64,000 bases of DNA. Origin: Shewanella vesiculosa. Its GTDB lineage: Bacteria > Pseudomonadota > Gammaproteobacteria > Enterobacterales > Shewanellaceae. Location: contig NZ_CP073588.1 of the NCBI RefSeq assembly GCF_021560015.1, forward strand, positions 3,100,001 to 3,164,000. Reading direction: 5' to 3'. Below the pieces are notes generated by a model. It worked only from the letters and a program-made list of their open reading frames with translations, did not search any database and was not told where the DNA came from. Made by a program: the position numbers and the translations under genes. Below, piece after piece: positions 19,160 to 27,746 of this stretch (position 1 is its first letter; each line of letters starts with the position of its first letter).

Positions 19160-20004
19160 TACGCCGTTTCTTGCCTAGATGAAGTTTGCAGAGCTGACGA
19201 AGTATCATTGGATAGTCGCGATTGTGGCTCATCTGCAACATAATCAGTTAATGACACCATCTCCATCACCCGTTGTTGGGTTTGATTGGCCGCCTTGCGC
19301 CATTTTTTGTGCTTATCAGATCGGTCAACACGATGACTAAAACGCACCACTAAATAATGACCTTCATCTAAACCTAAACAATACATATCTGTCCGACTGC
19401 GTGAGTTCGGTTTCACTAGTTGATAAAATACCCATTGAATATTATTAAAGCTGACTGTAGTGGGAGCAGGAATTTCAGGGTAACCACTACCATTTATATA
19501 AGCTTGCAACTGTGAAGCCATATGAGAGGTAGTTAGATCACCGTGTCTTTGTTGCATTTCAGCAATTAAAGCAGTATTCCTTCCTTTAGATTTATCTCCT
19601 GGTTCAGGGTGATTATAATATTCATCATATTCTTGATTAAGCCATTGACCTAATGCCAGATTATCAAGCGCATTCACTCCCTCAGGAGTTTTCTTAATCC
19701 GAAATACACAACCTAACATGCCATATTCACTGCTAGGAAAAATACCGATAATCGGTAAATACATCCAAACTCGAGTATAGATATGCACATAAGTTTCATG
19801 AGTATGAGTTTCTTGATTAGTGTGAAACCAATGGTTATTTTTATAAGGGTAATTGACTTCTTTAGTCGGCTTTCGAGCAACGACATTACTAATAGGAATA
19901 GCGACTTTGAGTAGTTTGTCTTCTAAAACAAACCGCTCAGTGACGATCTGAGTAAAATCAGCACCACCAACAAAGCCTTGCCACAAGCTCTTCAACAAAC
20001 CCAT
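19159..20004 (-). CDS. Tandem paralogue 2 of an unknown family (putative immunity protein)
   Basis: 281 residues, homologous over its length to its two neighbours. The central region (RHGDLTTSHMASQLQAYING) differs from copies 1 and 3, while its C-terminal tail after SLTDY (ADEPQSRLSNDTSSALQ) is identical to copy 3 except for one residue near the end. The shared start and stop base at each junction implies coupled translation. Function unknown. Confidence 0.78.
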   Translation of the reverse strand: MGLLKSLWQGFVGGADFTQIVTERFVLEDKLLKVAIPISNVVARKPTKEVNYPYKNNHWFHTNQETHTHETYVHIYTRVWMYLPIIGIFPSSEYGMLGCVFRIKKTPEGVNALDNLALGQWLNQEYDEYYNHPEPGDKSKGRNTALIAEMQQRHGDLTTSHMASQLQAYINGSGYPEIPAPTTVSFNNIQWVFYQLVKPNSRSRTDMYCLGLDEGHYLVVRFSHRVDRSDKHKKWRKAANQTQQRVMEMVSLTDYVADEPQSRLSNDTSSALQTSSRQETA

Positions 20005-20849
20005 TATGCCGTATCTTGCCTAGATGAAGTTTGCAGAGCTGACGAAGTATCATTGGATAGTCGCGATTGTGGCTCATCTGCAACATAATCAGTTAATGAC
20101 ACCATCTCCATCACTCGTTGTTGAGTTTTATCAGCAGCCTTGCGCCACTTTTTATGCTTATCAGAGCGATCAACACGATGACTAAAACGCACCACTAAAT
20201 AATGGCCCTCATCTAAACCTAAACAATACATGTCGGTGCGACTGCGTGAATGAGGTTTAACCAGTTGATGAAACACCCACTCAGTACCATTTATTTGTAC
20301 CGTAGTAGCATCTGGAATTTTTGGGTAACCACCGTTGTTTATTGCAGCTTCTAATTGAATAGCCATTACCTCATCTGAAAGAGTGGTATGTTTACTCATT
20401 TCTTGCCTTATTCTAGTGTTGCTACCTTTAGCTTTCTCACCAGGCTCAGGGTGATTATAATATTCATCATATTCTTGATTTAGCCATTTACCAAGCGCCT
20501 GGTTATCGAGCGCATTAACACCATCAGGGGTTTTTTTTATTCTAAATACACTGCTGAGCATGCCGTATTCACTGCTGGGCAGAATACCTATGATGGGTAA
20601 ATACATCCATAACTCAGTATAAATATGTATATAGGTCTCATGGGTGTGTGTTCTTTGGTTTGCAGCAAGCCAAAAAAGATTTTTATATGGATAATTAATC
20701 TCTTTCGGTGGTTCTATCGTGGCAATATTACTGACTGGCATAGTTATTTTTAACAGTTTATCTTCTAAAATAAATCGCTCAGTGACTAGCTGAGTAAAAT
20801 CAGCTCCGCCAACAAAGCCTTGCCACAATGTTTTTAGTAATTTCTTCAT
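20004..20849 (-). CDS. Tandem paralogue 3 of an unknown family (putative immunity protein)
   Basis: 281 residues. The start at 20849 overlaps the hydrolase stop by 4 bases. The N-terminus differs slightly from copies 1 and 2 (MKKLLKTLWQGFVGG), the middle matches copy 1 and the C-terminal tail matches copy 2, which indicates recombination among the copies. No signal peptide and no recognised domain. Confidence 0.78.
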   Translation of the reverse strand: MKKLLKTLWQGFVGGADFTQLVTERFILEDKLLKITMPVSNIATIEPPKEINYPYKNLFWLAANQRTHTHETYIHIYTELWMYLPIIGILPSSEYGMLSSVFRIKKTPDGVNALDNQALGKWLNQEYDEYYNHPEPGEKAKGSNTRIRQEMSKHTTLSDEVMAIQLEAAINNGGYPKIPDATTVQINGTEWVFHQLVKPHSRSRTDMYCLGLDEGHYLVVRFSHRVDRSDKHKKWRKAADKTQQRVMEMVSLTDYVADEPQSRLSNDTSSALQTSSRQDTA

Positions 20850-22087
20850 AATGTTTTTTTTATTTTCTGTGCTTCTTGCATTAATAGCTCAGCTTTCTGA
20901 ATATATTTTTTAACTTCTTTAGCGCGAAATTTTGCACCTAACGTCAATAATTGCTCGTGGTAGGTTTTCACCCCCAAGAAAGGTAATGTATGCGGACTTG
21001 CCCCCACAGAGCTAAACATTATCGAGGGGAAAAACTTTACTGAACGGGCAAAACTACTGGCTGATAGATCATTTTTGCCGAATATATTAGGTACTGTATC
21101 AAATGGGTTATTTCTTGGTTCATGGGTTTTTAACCCCACCAGTTTAGCGGCTTGTTGTAACTCTGCCACATTAGCACCGCTGCCGTGAATAGCTAGCTCT
21201 TGACCCGTTAATTGCCCTTGATAATTGACTCGATAATATTGCAACGCAGATAAAAATATAATCGCCCCTTGGCTGTGGGCGACCCACTTGACTTTTTTAC
21301 CCAATTGTTGATTTTGTTTCAATACAGCCGCCAAGTGCTTAGCATTGTGCGAAGTATTACTTTGACCTTTGTCAAAGGCGCATTCATATACATCACGTAC
21401 CGCTTTATCACTGGGATTATGAAATAGAGTATACGCTTTTATACTATCACTTTGATAAGCGCTGTCTAAATGGGTGCCCATTAACCACTGCGCTTTAGTA
21501 AATTCATTTAACATACCATTAACCGCTGCATGTCCTGTGTTCACTTGTATGCTAGGCTTTGCATCACCCCATTCATCGATAAGTTCTTGAATTTCATCTC
21601 TTGACTTTGCCCCATCGTATTTCGCTCCGGAGCCAATCCTTTCTACTCGATACAACATGGTACGTTCATCAGTATGACGATCTTTCCTACCATGTAACTG
21701 CTGATCAAATAATATATCGGTTATATGCACTTGGCTATTAGCGGCAATTTTATAATCAATAAAGTAATGATAATTACGAAATGGAATATCAGATCGGCGC
21801 ATATGCCTAAAGGGATTACGGCTTTGTTTAACTGACGAGGCTGCTGTTGGGTGCAGGCTGATAAATTGAATTTCTTTAATCACCTGCTGTTGGTCATAAT
21901 CATTAAGGCTTTGCAGCATAACAAATGCTTGATAGGAAAATTCAACTTTTTGGTAATTAAAGTCAACCGGTAATCGAAGTCCATGCTCTAATGCTGTTTG
22001 ATGGTCTAAACCCATTAAACTATGAGGTGAACTCGGTTGTAGTGCATTTTTATTTGCGCCGCTGTTTTTCCATGTCATGCTAATCAT
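20846..22087 (-). CDS. Alpha/beta-hydrolase (lipase-like) protein with possible RelE-like N-terminal domain; putative toxin
   Basis: 413 residues. Residues about 180-380 look like a lipase-type alpha/beta hydrolase: the nucleophile elbow VAHSQGA puts Ser272 at the G/A-x-S-x-G position, and the preceding VNGMLNEF and YTLFHNPSDKAVRDVYE resemble lipase domains I associate with C-termini of polymorphic toxins. Residues about 46-135 have the strand-helix-strand pattern of RelE/ParE-type mRNA interferases (KVEFSYQAFVMLQSL, then YHYFIDYKIAANSQVHITDI). There is no signal peptide, and no VgrG, PAAR or Rhs sequence nearby. The start is 22087 or the ATG at 22078. First gene of the unit with the three paralogues. 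Confidence 0.7.
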   Translation of the reverse strand: MISMTWKNSGANKNALQPSSPHSLMGLDHQTALEHGLRLPVDFNYQKVEFSYQAFVMLQSLNDYDQQQVIKEIQFISLHPTAASSVKQSRNPFRHMRRSDIPFRNYHYFIDYKIAANSQVHITDILFDQQLHGRKDRHTDERTMLYRVERIGSGAKYDGAKSRDEIQELIDEWGDAKPSIQVNTGHAAVNGMLNEFTKAQWLMGTHLDSAYQSDSIKAYTLFHNPSDKAVRDVYECAFDKGQSNTSHNAKHLAAVLKQNQQLGKKVKWVAHSQGAIIFLSALQYYRVNYQGQLTGQELAIHGSGANVAELQQAAKLVGLKTHEPRNNPFDTVPNIFGKNDLSASSFARSVKFFPSIMFSSVGASPHTLPFLGVKTYHEQLLTLGAKFRAKEVKKYIQKAELLMQEAQKIKKTL

Positions 22088-22335
22088 CCCTGATATATAA
22101 ATTACGTATCATAAAATGGATTGTCGATTTTATATATAGCTACAAATAACTGGTTTTATTATGGTAAGTAATACTTGATGATAATGAGTTAATAATAAGC
22201 TCATATATACCCATTTAGGTAAGACGTTATTCATAGCATTGAAACTGTTTAAGGAGGCTTGCTCAAATAGCGCTAAGCCGATACATTGACTATTAATTTT
22301 TACCAACCAACACAATTAAATAAAGAGAATTCAAC

Positions 22336-22719
22336 ATGGCTGAAAAAATTATCATCGCAACCGACAAAGCCCCCCAAGCTATTGGTACTTATTCACAAGC
22401 AGTTAAAGTCGGCAGTACCGTTTATCTTTCAGGTCAGATTCCGTTAGACCCAAAAACAATGACCATGGTGAGCGATGATTTTGCAGAACAAGTTGTACAA
22501 GTGTTCGAAAATTTAACCGCGGTATGTGAAGCTGCTGGCGGAAAAATGAGTGACATCGTTAAGCTAAATATCTTCTTAACCGATTTATCTCATTTTGCCA
22601 TGGTAAACGAAATTATGAGTCGTTACTTCCAACAACCTTATCCAGCTCGTGCCGCGATTGGCGTCAAAGAGTTACCAAAAGGGTCATTGGTTGAAATGGA
22701 CGGAATCATGGAAATTTAG
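22336..22719 (+). CDS. ridA: Reactive intermediate deaminase RidA (YjgF family)
   Basis: Hydrolyses reactive enamine/imine intermediates such as 2-aminoacrylate. 127 residues. Family signatures are [21 protein letters not shown] and, with the catalytic Arg, [22 protein letters not shown]. It is monocistronic with its own terminator. Confidence 0.96.
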   Translation: MAEKIIIATDKAPQAIGTYSQAVKVGSTVYLSGQIPLDPKTMTMVSDDFAEQVVQVFENLTAVCEAAGGKMSDIVKLNIFLTDLSHFAMVNEIMSRYFQQPYPARAAIGVKELPKGSLVEMDGIMEI

Positions 22720-22743
22720 CGACAACCGTACAATTTTTTTAAA

Positions 22744-22764
22744 GGCACCTAGGGTGCCTTTTTT
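22744..22764 (+). terminator. Terminator after ridA
   Basis: The stem GGCACC/GGTGCC (22744-22758, 3-base loop) is followed by T6, starting 24 bases past the ridA stop. Confidence 0.9.
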
Positions 22765-22851
22765 ATTATCTGTGGGTTTTACACTGTAGAGTATTTACTC
22801 AACACCTATTGTTTCTTCAGTAAATTCTGCTAACGTGTTTGTTGTGTTACC

Positions 22852-22870
22852 TTGCACACATACTGTGCAA
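22852..22870. promoter_or_regulatory. Perfect 7-bp inverted repeat upstream of the acyl-CoA ligase
   Basis: TTGCACA-CATAC-TGTGCAA is a perfect palindrome with a 5-base spacer, 68 bases before the ligase ATG. A second, imperfect palindrome (TTTGCGC-CA-GCGCACA) follows at about 22873. They look like a pair of repressor sites; the regulator is unknown. Confidence 0.5.
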
Positions 22871-22937
22871 TTGTTTGCGCCAGCGCACAAAAATGGCCAT
22901 ACTAAATTTATAGAGACCCACAATAACAATAAAGAAC

Positions 22938-24605
22938 ATGGAAGCGTCGATGGAAAATTTAATTAAAACTCCTGTTGAGATGTTGTCTCATTGGGTAGAT
23001 ACGCAAGGCGACAAAGTTTACCTTCGCCAGCCGATTGACGGTAAATATGTAGATTTCACCTGGCGTGAAGTTCAACAAAAAGTGCAACAACTTGCAGGTT
23101 CACTGCGCCATTTAGGTCTAGAGCGCGGTGATAAAGTTGCTGTACTGTCTAAGAACTGTACCGAGTGGTTTATTGTCGATTTAGCATTAATGTACGGTGG
23201 TTATATTAGTGTGCCTGTTTATCCAACTGCTAATGCCGAAACGATTCGTTATATACTTGAGCACAGTGGTGCAAAAGCCATCTTTACTGGCAAGCTTGAT
23301 CATTGGGCAGAACAAGAAGCTGCCGTGGGCGGTGAAATTCTCCGTTTAGCCATGCCATATGACACCATGCCTGCCCAATATCATTGGGAACAGCTATTGA
23401 AGCTGGGGCAACCTCTGGTTGACGAGCAGTTACCCACTGCTGATCAAGTCATGACGCTCATTTATACCTCAGGCTCAACCGGTAAACCTAAAGGCGCGAT
23501 CCAAACCTTTACCAGTTATGGCTGGGCGTGTGAAGCCGTGATCCGTGATTTACAAGCAAACACGACTGACAGACTATTATCTTATTTACCGTTAGCACAC
23601 ATTACCGAACGCGTAGCTATTGAAGGTTCATCATTCTATTCTGGGGCAACGGTTTCTTTTGTTGAAGGTCTCGACTCATTTGTTGATGACATTCAGCGTT
23701 GTCGTCCAACGATATTTTTCTCCGTACCGCGTTTATGGACGGTATTCCAACTCAATATCATCAACAAAATTGGTGAGAAAAAACTTAAAACCTTACTTAA
23801 ACTGCCCATTATTAGCAGTATTGTTAAGCGTAAGATTAAAAAAGGTTTAGGGCTGGATCAATCACGCTTAAACGGCTCAGGCTCGGCGCCAATACCACCA
23901 TCATTGCTTCAATGGTACAACGATATCGGCATTGATATTTGTGAAGCATGGGGGATGACTGAAAACTGTGCTTACTCGATAATCAACCATCCATTTAATG
24001 CCAAGAAGATTGGCACTGTCGGCCGTCCAGTTGAAGGATGCTTGGTGCGTCAAACTGAACAAGGTGAGTTGTTAGTTAAAAGTCCTGGCTTGATGAGCGG
24101 CTATTACTTACAAGACGAAGCCACCGCAGCCGCATTTACCGAAGATGGTTTTTTCCATACTGGCGATTTATGCGAAATTGATGCAGACGGTTATATCGAT
24201 ATTACTGGTCGAGTTAAAGACAACTTTAAAACCTCAAAAGGTAAATATGTCGCACCTGTCCCTATTGAACGTAAATTGGCTCAAGATTCACATATAGAGT
24301 TAATTTGTGTTATTGGTTCTGGCTTACCACACCCAGTCGCGTTAGTGCAGCTTTCAGAAGGCTCTAAATTGCAGCCTCGTGAGGAAGTAAGAACATCATT
24401 GAAAGAGACGCTCGACAGCATTAACCCGCATCTTGAGTCACATGAGCACGTTGATGCCATTATAATCGTCAATGATGACTGGACCATTGAGAACGATGTG
24501 TTAACTCCAACGTTAAAAATTAAACGTCACGTACTGGAAAAAACATTCAGCGCCAAAGTAGACGGTGTGCGCGGTGCAAAAGTACGTTGGGAAGACGAAT
24601 TGTAG
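22938..24605 (+). CDS. AMP-binding acyl-CoA ligase (long-chain fatty acid type)
   Basis: Activates a carboxylic acid to an acyl-AMP and then to the CoA thioester. 555 residues. The adenylation motifs are LIYTSGSTGKPKGA (A3), YLPLAHITER, EAWGMTENCAY (A5), FHTGDLCEIDADGYIDITGR (A7/A8) and the late catalytic Lys in TLKIKR. It belongs to the long-chain FACL/FadD15-like group, but the substrate is not readable. The start is ATG at 22938 or 22950; the latter has GGAAG upstream. Monocistronic, with paired palindromes upstream. Confidence 0.88.
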   Translation: MEASMENLIKTPVEMLSHWVDTQGDKVYLRQPIDGKYVDFTWREVQQKVQQLAGSLRHLGLERGDKVAVLSKNCTEWFIVDLALMYGGYISVPVYPTANAETIRYILEHSGAKAIFTGKLDHWAEQEAAVGGEILRLAMPYDTMPAQYHWEQLLKLGQPLVDEQLPTADQVMTLIYTSGSTGKPKGAIQTFTSYGWACEAVIRDLQANTTDRLLSYLPLAHITERVAIEGSSFYSGATVSFVEGLDSFVDDIQRCRPTIFFSVPRLWTVFQLNIINKIGEKKLKTLLKLPIISSIVKRKIKKGLGLDQSRLNGSGSAPIPPSLLQWYNDIGIDICEAWGMTENCAYSIINHPFNAKKIGTVGRPVEGCLVRQTEQGELLVKSPGLMSGYYLQDEATAAAFTEDGFFHTGDLCEIDADGYIDITGRVKDNFKTSKGKYVAPVPIERKLAQDSHIELICVIGSGLPHPVALVQLSEGSKLQPREEVRTSLKETLDSINPHLESHEHVDAIIIVNDDWTIENDVLTPTLKIKRHVLEKTFSAKVDGVRGAKVRWEDEL

Positions 24606-24631
24606 TCATCCTCTATCGATTATTTCGCCTC

Positions 24632-24663
24632 AAAAAATACACGCAATATGCGTGTATTTTTTT
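24632..24663. terminator. Terminator after the acyl-CoA ligase
   Basis: AAAAAATACACGCA-ATA-TGCGTGTATTTTTTT is a near-perfect stem with A and T tracts on both sides, just past the ligase stop. Confidence 0.88.
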
Positions 24664-24743
24664 GACATATTCTGTCAATATACGCGCCATCAACTATGCA
24701 GAGTTTACATAGCGTTGCATACCCATTAATTAGGCAGAGACTC

Positions 24744-25673
24744 ATGTTCATTGCGTTATATATTATCGGCGGTTTTATCATTTTAACCTTTGGCGCAGAA
24801 GCTCTTGTGCGCGGAGCCAGTGCCGTAGCGCTGCGTTTAGGTATTGCTCCGCTCATTATAGGCTTAACCATTGTGGCATTTGGCACTAGCGCCCCTGAAT
24901 TAGCGGTGAGTGTAAAATCGGCATTAGCAGGTAATCCTGGGATTGCCTTAGGTAATGTTGTCGGTTCCAACATTGTTAATGTCGGTTTAATTTTAGCCAT
25001 CACCGCCCTTATTCGCCCTATTACCGTGCAATCTCAAATGGTTAAGCGCGATATTCCTATTATGATTTGCGCGTCAGTACTAATGTGGTTTTTGCTGCTT
25101 GATGGTGAAGTCAGCTTTATCGACGGAGCCATCTTATTTGGTGCACTTGTTAGTTATTTAGTCTTTAGTTATGTCAGCGCCAAAAATAATCCAGAAGACG
25201 TTGATGTTAATACCAATCCACAACACCCAGGATTATCAGTCGCATTAATTATTGCTGGAATCGCAATGTTAGTCGGTGGTGGCATATTATTTGTAGATGG
25301 TGCTGTTGATTTAGCCAAGCAGTTTGGCATTAGTGAAGTCATCATTGGCTTAACTATTGTGGCTATTGGCACCAGTATGCCAGAACTCGTTACCTCGGTG
25401 ATGGCGGCTCTTAAAGGTCAAAGTGACATTGCCATCGGTAACGTTGTTGGCTCTAATATTTTCAACGTACTCGGTATTTTAGGCGCAACAGCATTAATTC
25501 ACCCAGTATCCGCTGCCGGATTTAACGAAGTTGATTTTATCGCCATGCTGATTTTTGCGTTTATGGTATTGCCGTTTGCTTGGAGCGGTTTACGTATTGG
25601 TCGTCGTGAAGGTGGAGTGCTATTAGCTGGTTACCTTGGCTACACCAGTTATTTAGTGATGCAAGTGGTTTAA
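24744..25673 (+). CDS. Calcium/sodium:proton antiporter, YrbG family
   Basis: Inner-membrane cation/Ca2+ exchanger. About 309 residues with two inverted 5-helix repeats. Each repeat has an alpha motif: [14 protein letters not shown]...[10 protein letters not shown] and [14 protein letters not shown]...[11 protein letters not shown] chose the ATG at 24744, since the longer frame adds a polar tail before the first helix [18 protein letters not shown]. The ion is assumed from the family. Confidence 0.93.
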   Translation: MFIALYIIGGFIILTFGAEALVRGASAVALRLGIAPLIIGLTIVAFGTSAPELAVSVKSALAGNPGIALGNVVGSNIVNVGLILAITALIRPITVQSQMVKRDIPIMICASVLMWFLLLDGEVSFIDGAILFGALVSYLVFSYVSAKNNPEDVDVNTNPQHPGLSVALIIAGIAMLVGGGILFVDGAVDLAKQFGISEVIIGLTIVAIGTSMPELVTSVMAALKGQSDIAIGNVVGSNIFNVLGILGATALIHPVSAAGFNEVDFIAMLIFAFMVLPFAWSGLRIGRREGGVLLAGYLGYTSYLVMQVV

Positions 25674-25700
25674 GTTATCGACAATATTACTCATACTAAA

Positions 25701-25724
25701 GGCCGAATATTCATTCGGTCTTTT
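25701..25724 (+). terminator. Terminator after the antiporter gene
   Basis: The stem GGCCGAAT/ATTCGGTC (25701-25720) with a 4-base loop, one G-T pair and a short T4 tract, lies 27 bases past the stop. Confidence 0.65.
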
Positions 25725-25776
25725 CATAACACTTTGTAAGCCTATACTCATATTTAATACGAGATCCTGACAATAC

Positions 25777-25813
25777 ATGACATTTGTCATCTTCAATTGA
25801 TGACCTTTGTGTC
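25777..25813 (+). promoter_or_regulatory. Tandem palindromic operator upstream of the TPR/two-component operon
   Basis: A perfect palindrome, ATGACA-TT-TGTCAT (25777-25790), is followed 23 bases later (start to start, about two helical turns) by a degenerate copy, ATGACC-TT-TGTGTC (25800-25813). This layout fits binding of two LuxR-type response-regulator dimers. The nearest candidate is the regulator encoded at 27743, implying autoregulation (inference). Confidence 0.6.
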
Positions 25814-25893
25814 TAAGAATAACCCCCGCCTATCGCCATACTACACCTATCCCAACAACATCTTGATTGGGGGAAACGTAAATGGAGATAACC

Positions 25894-26574
25894 ATGAAAA
25901 CCTTACTACTGATCACCAGCTTAACCTTAGTCAGCCAAGCTAGCTTTGCTAACATTAGCGATATTGATGCTGCTGCCAACACCATGAACATCAATGAACT
26001 CAGCCAATACAGTGAACAGGCTATTGATTATGAAAAAGCCTATGCTGATTATCGTCTAGCCATTACTGCCAACATAATGGGTCAACGTCAACTCGCTACA
26101 GATTCATTAAATGATGCTCAGCAAACACTAGAATCTCTTTTAGACCAAGACCCATCTGCAGACCCACAAGCGCTACTTGCTGCGGTATATGGAATGCAAA
26201 TCTCGTTTGATAATAGCAAAGGTGCTGTATTAGGAATGAAAACGGCACAATTACTTCAACAAGCAAACGATCTGGAACCTAACAATCCGCGCGTCAGTTT
26301 AGTGCGAGCAATTAATGCATTTTATACCCCTAGCGTATTTGGTGGCGGACTCGACAAGTCGCAAACATTAGCAACCCAAGCAATTAGTCAATTTGAGCAG
26401 CCTTGTAATGAAATCTGTTGGGGACATGCAGAAGCCTATACTTGGCGCGGACTCGCTAAACAAGAACAAGGCGACTTAAACGGTGCTTTACAAGATTGGC
26501 AAACCGCCATTGAAGTTGACCCTCAGTATGGTTGGGCAAGATATCTGTTAAACCAACAAACAGTAAAGCAGTAA
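25894..26574 (+). CDS. Exported TPR-repeat protein
   Basis: 226 residues. I chose the ATG at 25894 with GGAG upstream, which gives a clean signal peptide (MKTLLLITSLTLVSQASFA, cut before NISD). The mature protein is helical, and a clear tetratricopeptide repeat lies near the C-terminus (TWRGLAKQEQGDLNGALQDW, then AIEVDP). It is expected to be periplasmic. It precedes a sensor kinase and regulator by 77 bases, so it may be an accessory to or target of that system. Precise role unknown. Confidence 0.78.
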   Translation: MKTLLLITSLTLVSQASFANISDIDAAANTMNINELSQYSEQAIDYEKAYADYRLAITANIMGQRQLATDSLNDAQQTLESLLDQDPSADPQALLAAVYGMQISFDNSKGAVLGMKTAQLLQQANDLEPNNPRVSLVRAINAFYTPSVFGGGLDKSQTLATQAISQFEQPCNEICWGHAEAYTWRGLAKQEQGDLNGALQDWQTAIEVDPQYGWARYLLNQQTVKQ

Positions 26575-26613
26575 TCGACCAGTTTATTATTACTCGCATA
26601 GGTTTGAGTTAGC

Positions 26614-26640
26614 GCGCAGTTACTCTATGATTAACTGCGC
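26614..26640 (+). other. 9-bp hairpin just before the kinase ribosome binding site
   Basis: GCGCAGTTA/TAACTGCGC is perfect with a 9-base loop, ending 1-2 bases before AGGAGG at 26642-26647. It has no T tract, so it is more likely to affect mRNA processing or translation of the kinase than to terminate. Confidence 0.55.
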
Positions 26641-26651
26641 TAGGAGGCACT

Positions 26652-27746
26652 ATGACACTCGGTTTAACAATACCCAACGAAAAGAGTTATGAGCAAAAAA
26701 CCGCTTGGGTTTACCTCATAAACTTAGGTTTTTACTTTATTCCATTGTATTTCATGCACGGTCAATGGTTAAACATTACGATCGCAATCTTATTATTAGT
26801 GCCATTTATTATCGGTTATTTCTGGGCTTATAACAGTAGCAAAGAGCGAGCCCTCAAACCTATTGGGTTAATGTTTGTCACAGCAATAGCCTCATCATTT
26901 GTTAGCAGTGGCGCCATATCACTGTTCAGTTTTTGCTGTTTCTTTATTGGTTTTTTCTACTCACTTCGTACTGCCATATTGAGTTTTATCGGACTGAGTA
27001 TTTTGCTTTTAGTAATCGATATTAGCATGGATTACACAGGCTATTTTTTTACTTTTTATGGTATGGGAATTTGCTTAGGGGTGGGAGTGTTTGGGATAAT
27101 TGAACAAAACCGCCAACGCATCAAACGCCAGCAACAACAATCAAAAGATGAAGTCGCAAATTTAGCCACCGCATTAGAACGCGAACGTATTGGCCGCGAT
27201 TTACATGATGTGATGGGGCACCACTTAGCCGCTATCGCCTTAAAAGCTGAACTGGCAGACAAACTCATTGCCTCAGGTAAAATCGATTTAGCGCAGCAGC
27301 AAATTCATCAAGTGAGCGTGATAACTCGAGACTGTTTAAGCCAAATTCGCCACACGGTATCGGGCTATAAACATCAAGGCTTGACGCATACCTTAAACAC
27401 CTTAGCCAACACGTTAAGAGATAACGCTATTGCTGTCAGCATAGAAGGCACATTCCCTAAACTCAGTGAACTCATGGAATCGCAAATCAGCTTGCTGTTA
27501 ACTGAGTTGATTAATAACACCATAAAACACAGCCACGCAACACATTGCACCCTGCGTATTGAACAAAGCCCAAATTGCCTCAAACTCAACTTTATCGAGA
27601 ATGTACCGGTTAAAACCATCACTAAAGGTAACGGATTAACCGGTATTCAAGAGCGAGTAACCTTGCTACATGGCACCATCGACTATCAATTAATTCCCCA
27701 TTATAAAGTGAGTATCCAATTGCCACTAAGTGAGTCCGTTAGATGA
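26652..27746 (+). CDS. DesK/NarL-type sensor histidine kinase
   Basis: 364 residues. Five or six membrane helices occupy residues about 20-155 with no large periplasmic domain, so it probably senses within the membrane, as DesK does. A coiled coil leads into the HisKA_3 motif ERERIGRDLHDVMGHHL, whose His is the phosphorylation site. The HATPase_c domain has the N box (LLTELINNTIKHS) and the G box (GNGLTGIQERV). The start has AGGAGG upstream. The stop overlaps the regulator start by 4 bases. Confidence 0.92.
   Translation: MTLGLTIPNEKSYEQKTAWVYLINLGFYFIPLYFMHGQWLNITIAILLLVPFIIGYFWAYNSSKERALKPIGLMFVTAIASSFVSSGAISLFSFCCFFIGFFYSLRTAILSFIGLSILLLVIDISMDYTGYFFTFYGMGICLGVGVFGIIEQNRQRIKRQQQQSKDEVANLATALERERIGRDLHDVMGHHLAAIALKAELADKLIASGKIDLAQQQIHQVSVITRDCLSQIRHTVSGYKHQGLTHTLNTLANTLRDNAIAVSIEGTFPKLSELMESQISLLLTELINNTIKHSHATHCTLRIEQSPNCLKLNFIENVPVKTITKGNGLTGIQERVTLLHGTIDYQLIPHYKVSIQLPLSESVR

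Noticed and set aside
18353..20849. Triplicated sequence as a mobile element
   Set aside because: The copies are intact genes in tandem with overlapping starts and stops; there is no transposase, terminal inverted repeat or target duplication.
22130..22315. 61-codon minus-strand frame upstream of ridA
   Set aside because: No ribosome site or recognisable sequence; it lies over the ridA promoter region.
24620..25003. 127-codon minus-strand frame over the antiporter start
   Set aside because: It is antisense to the exchanger alpha-repeat region; the Pro/Thr/Ala-rich composition is typical of a shadow frame.
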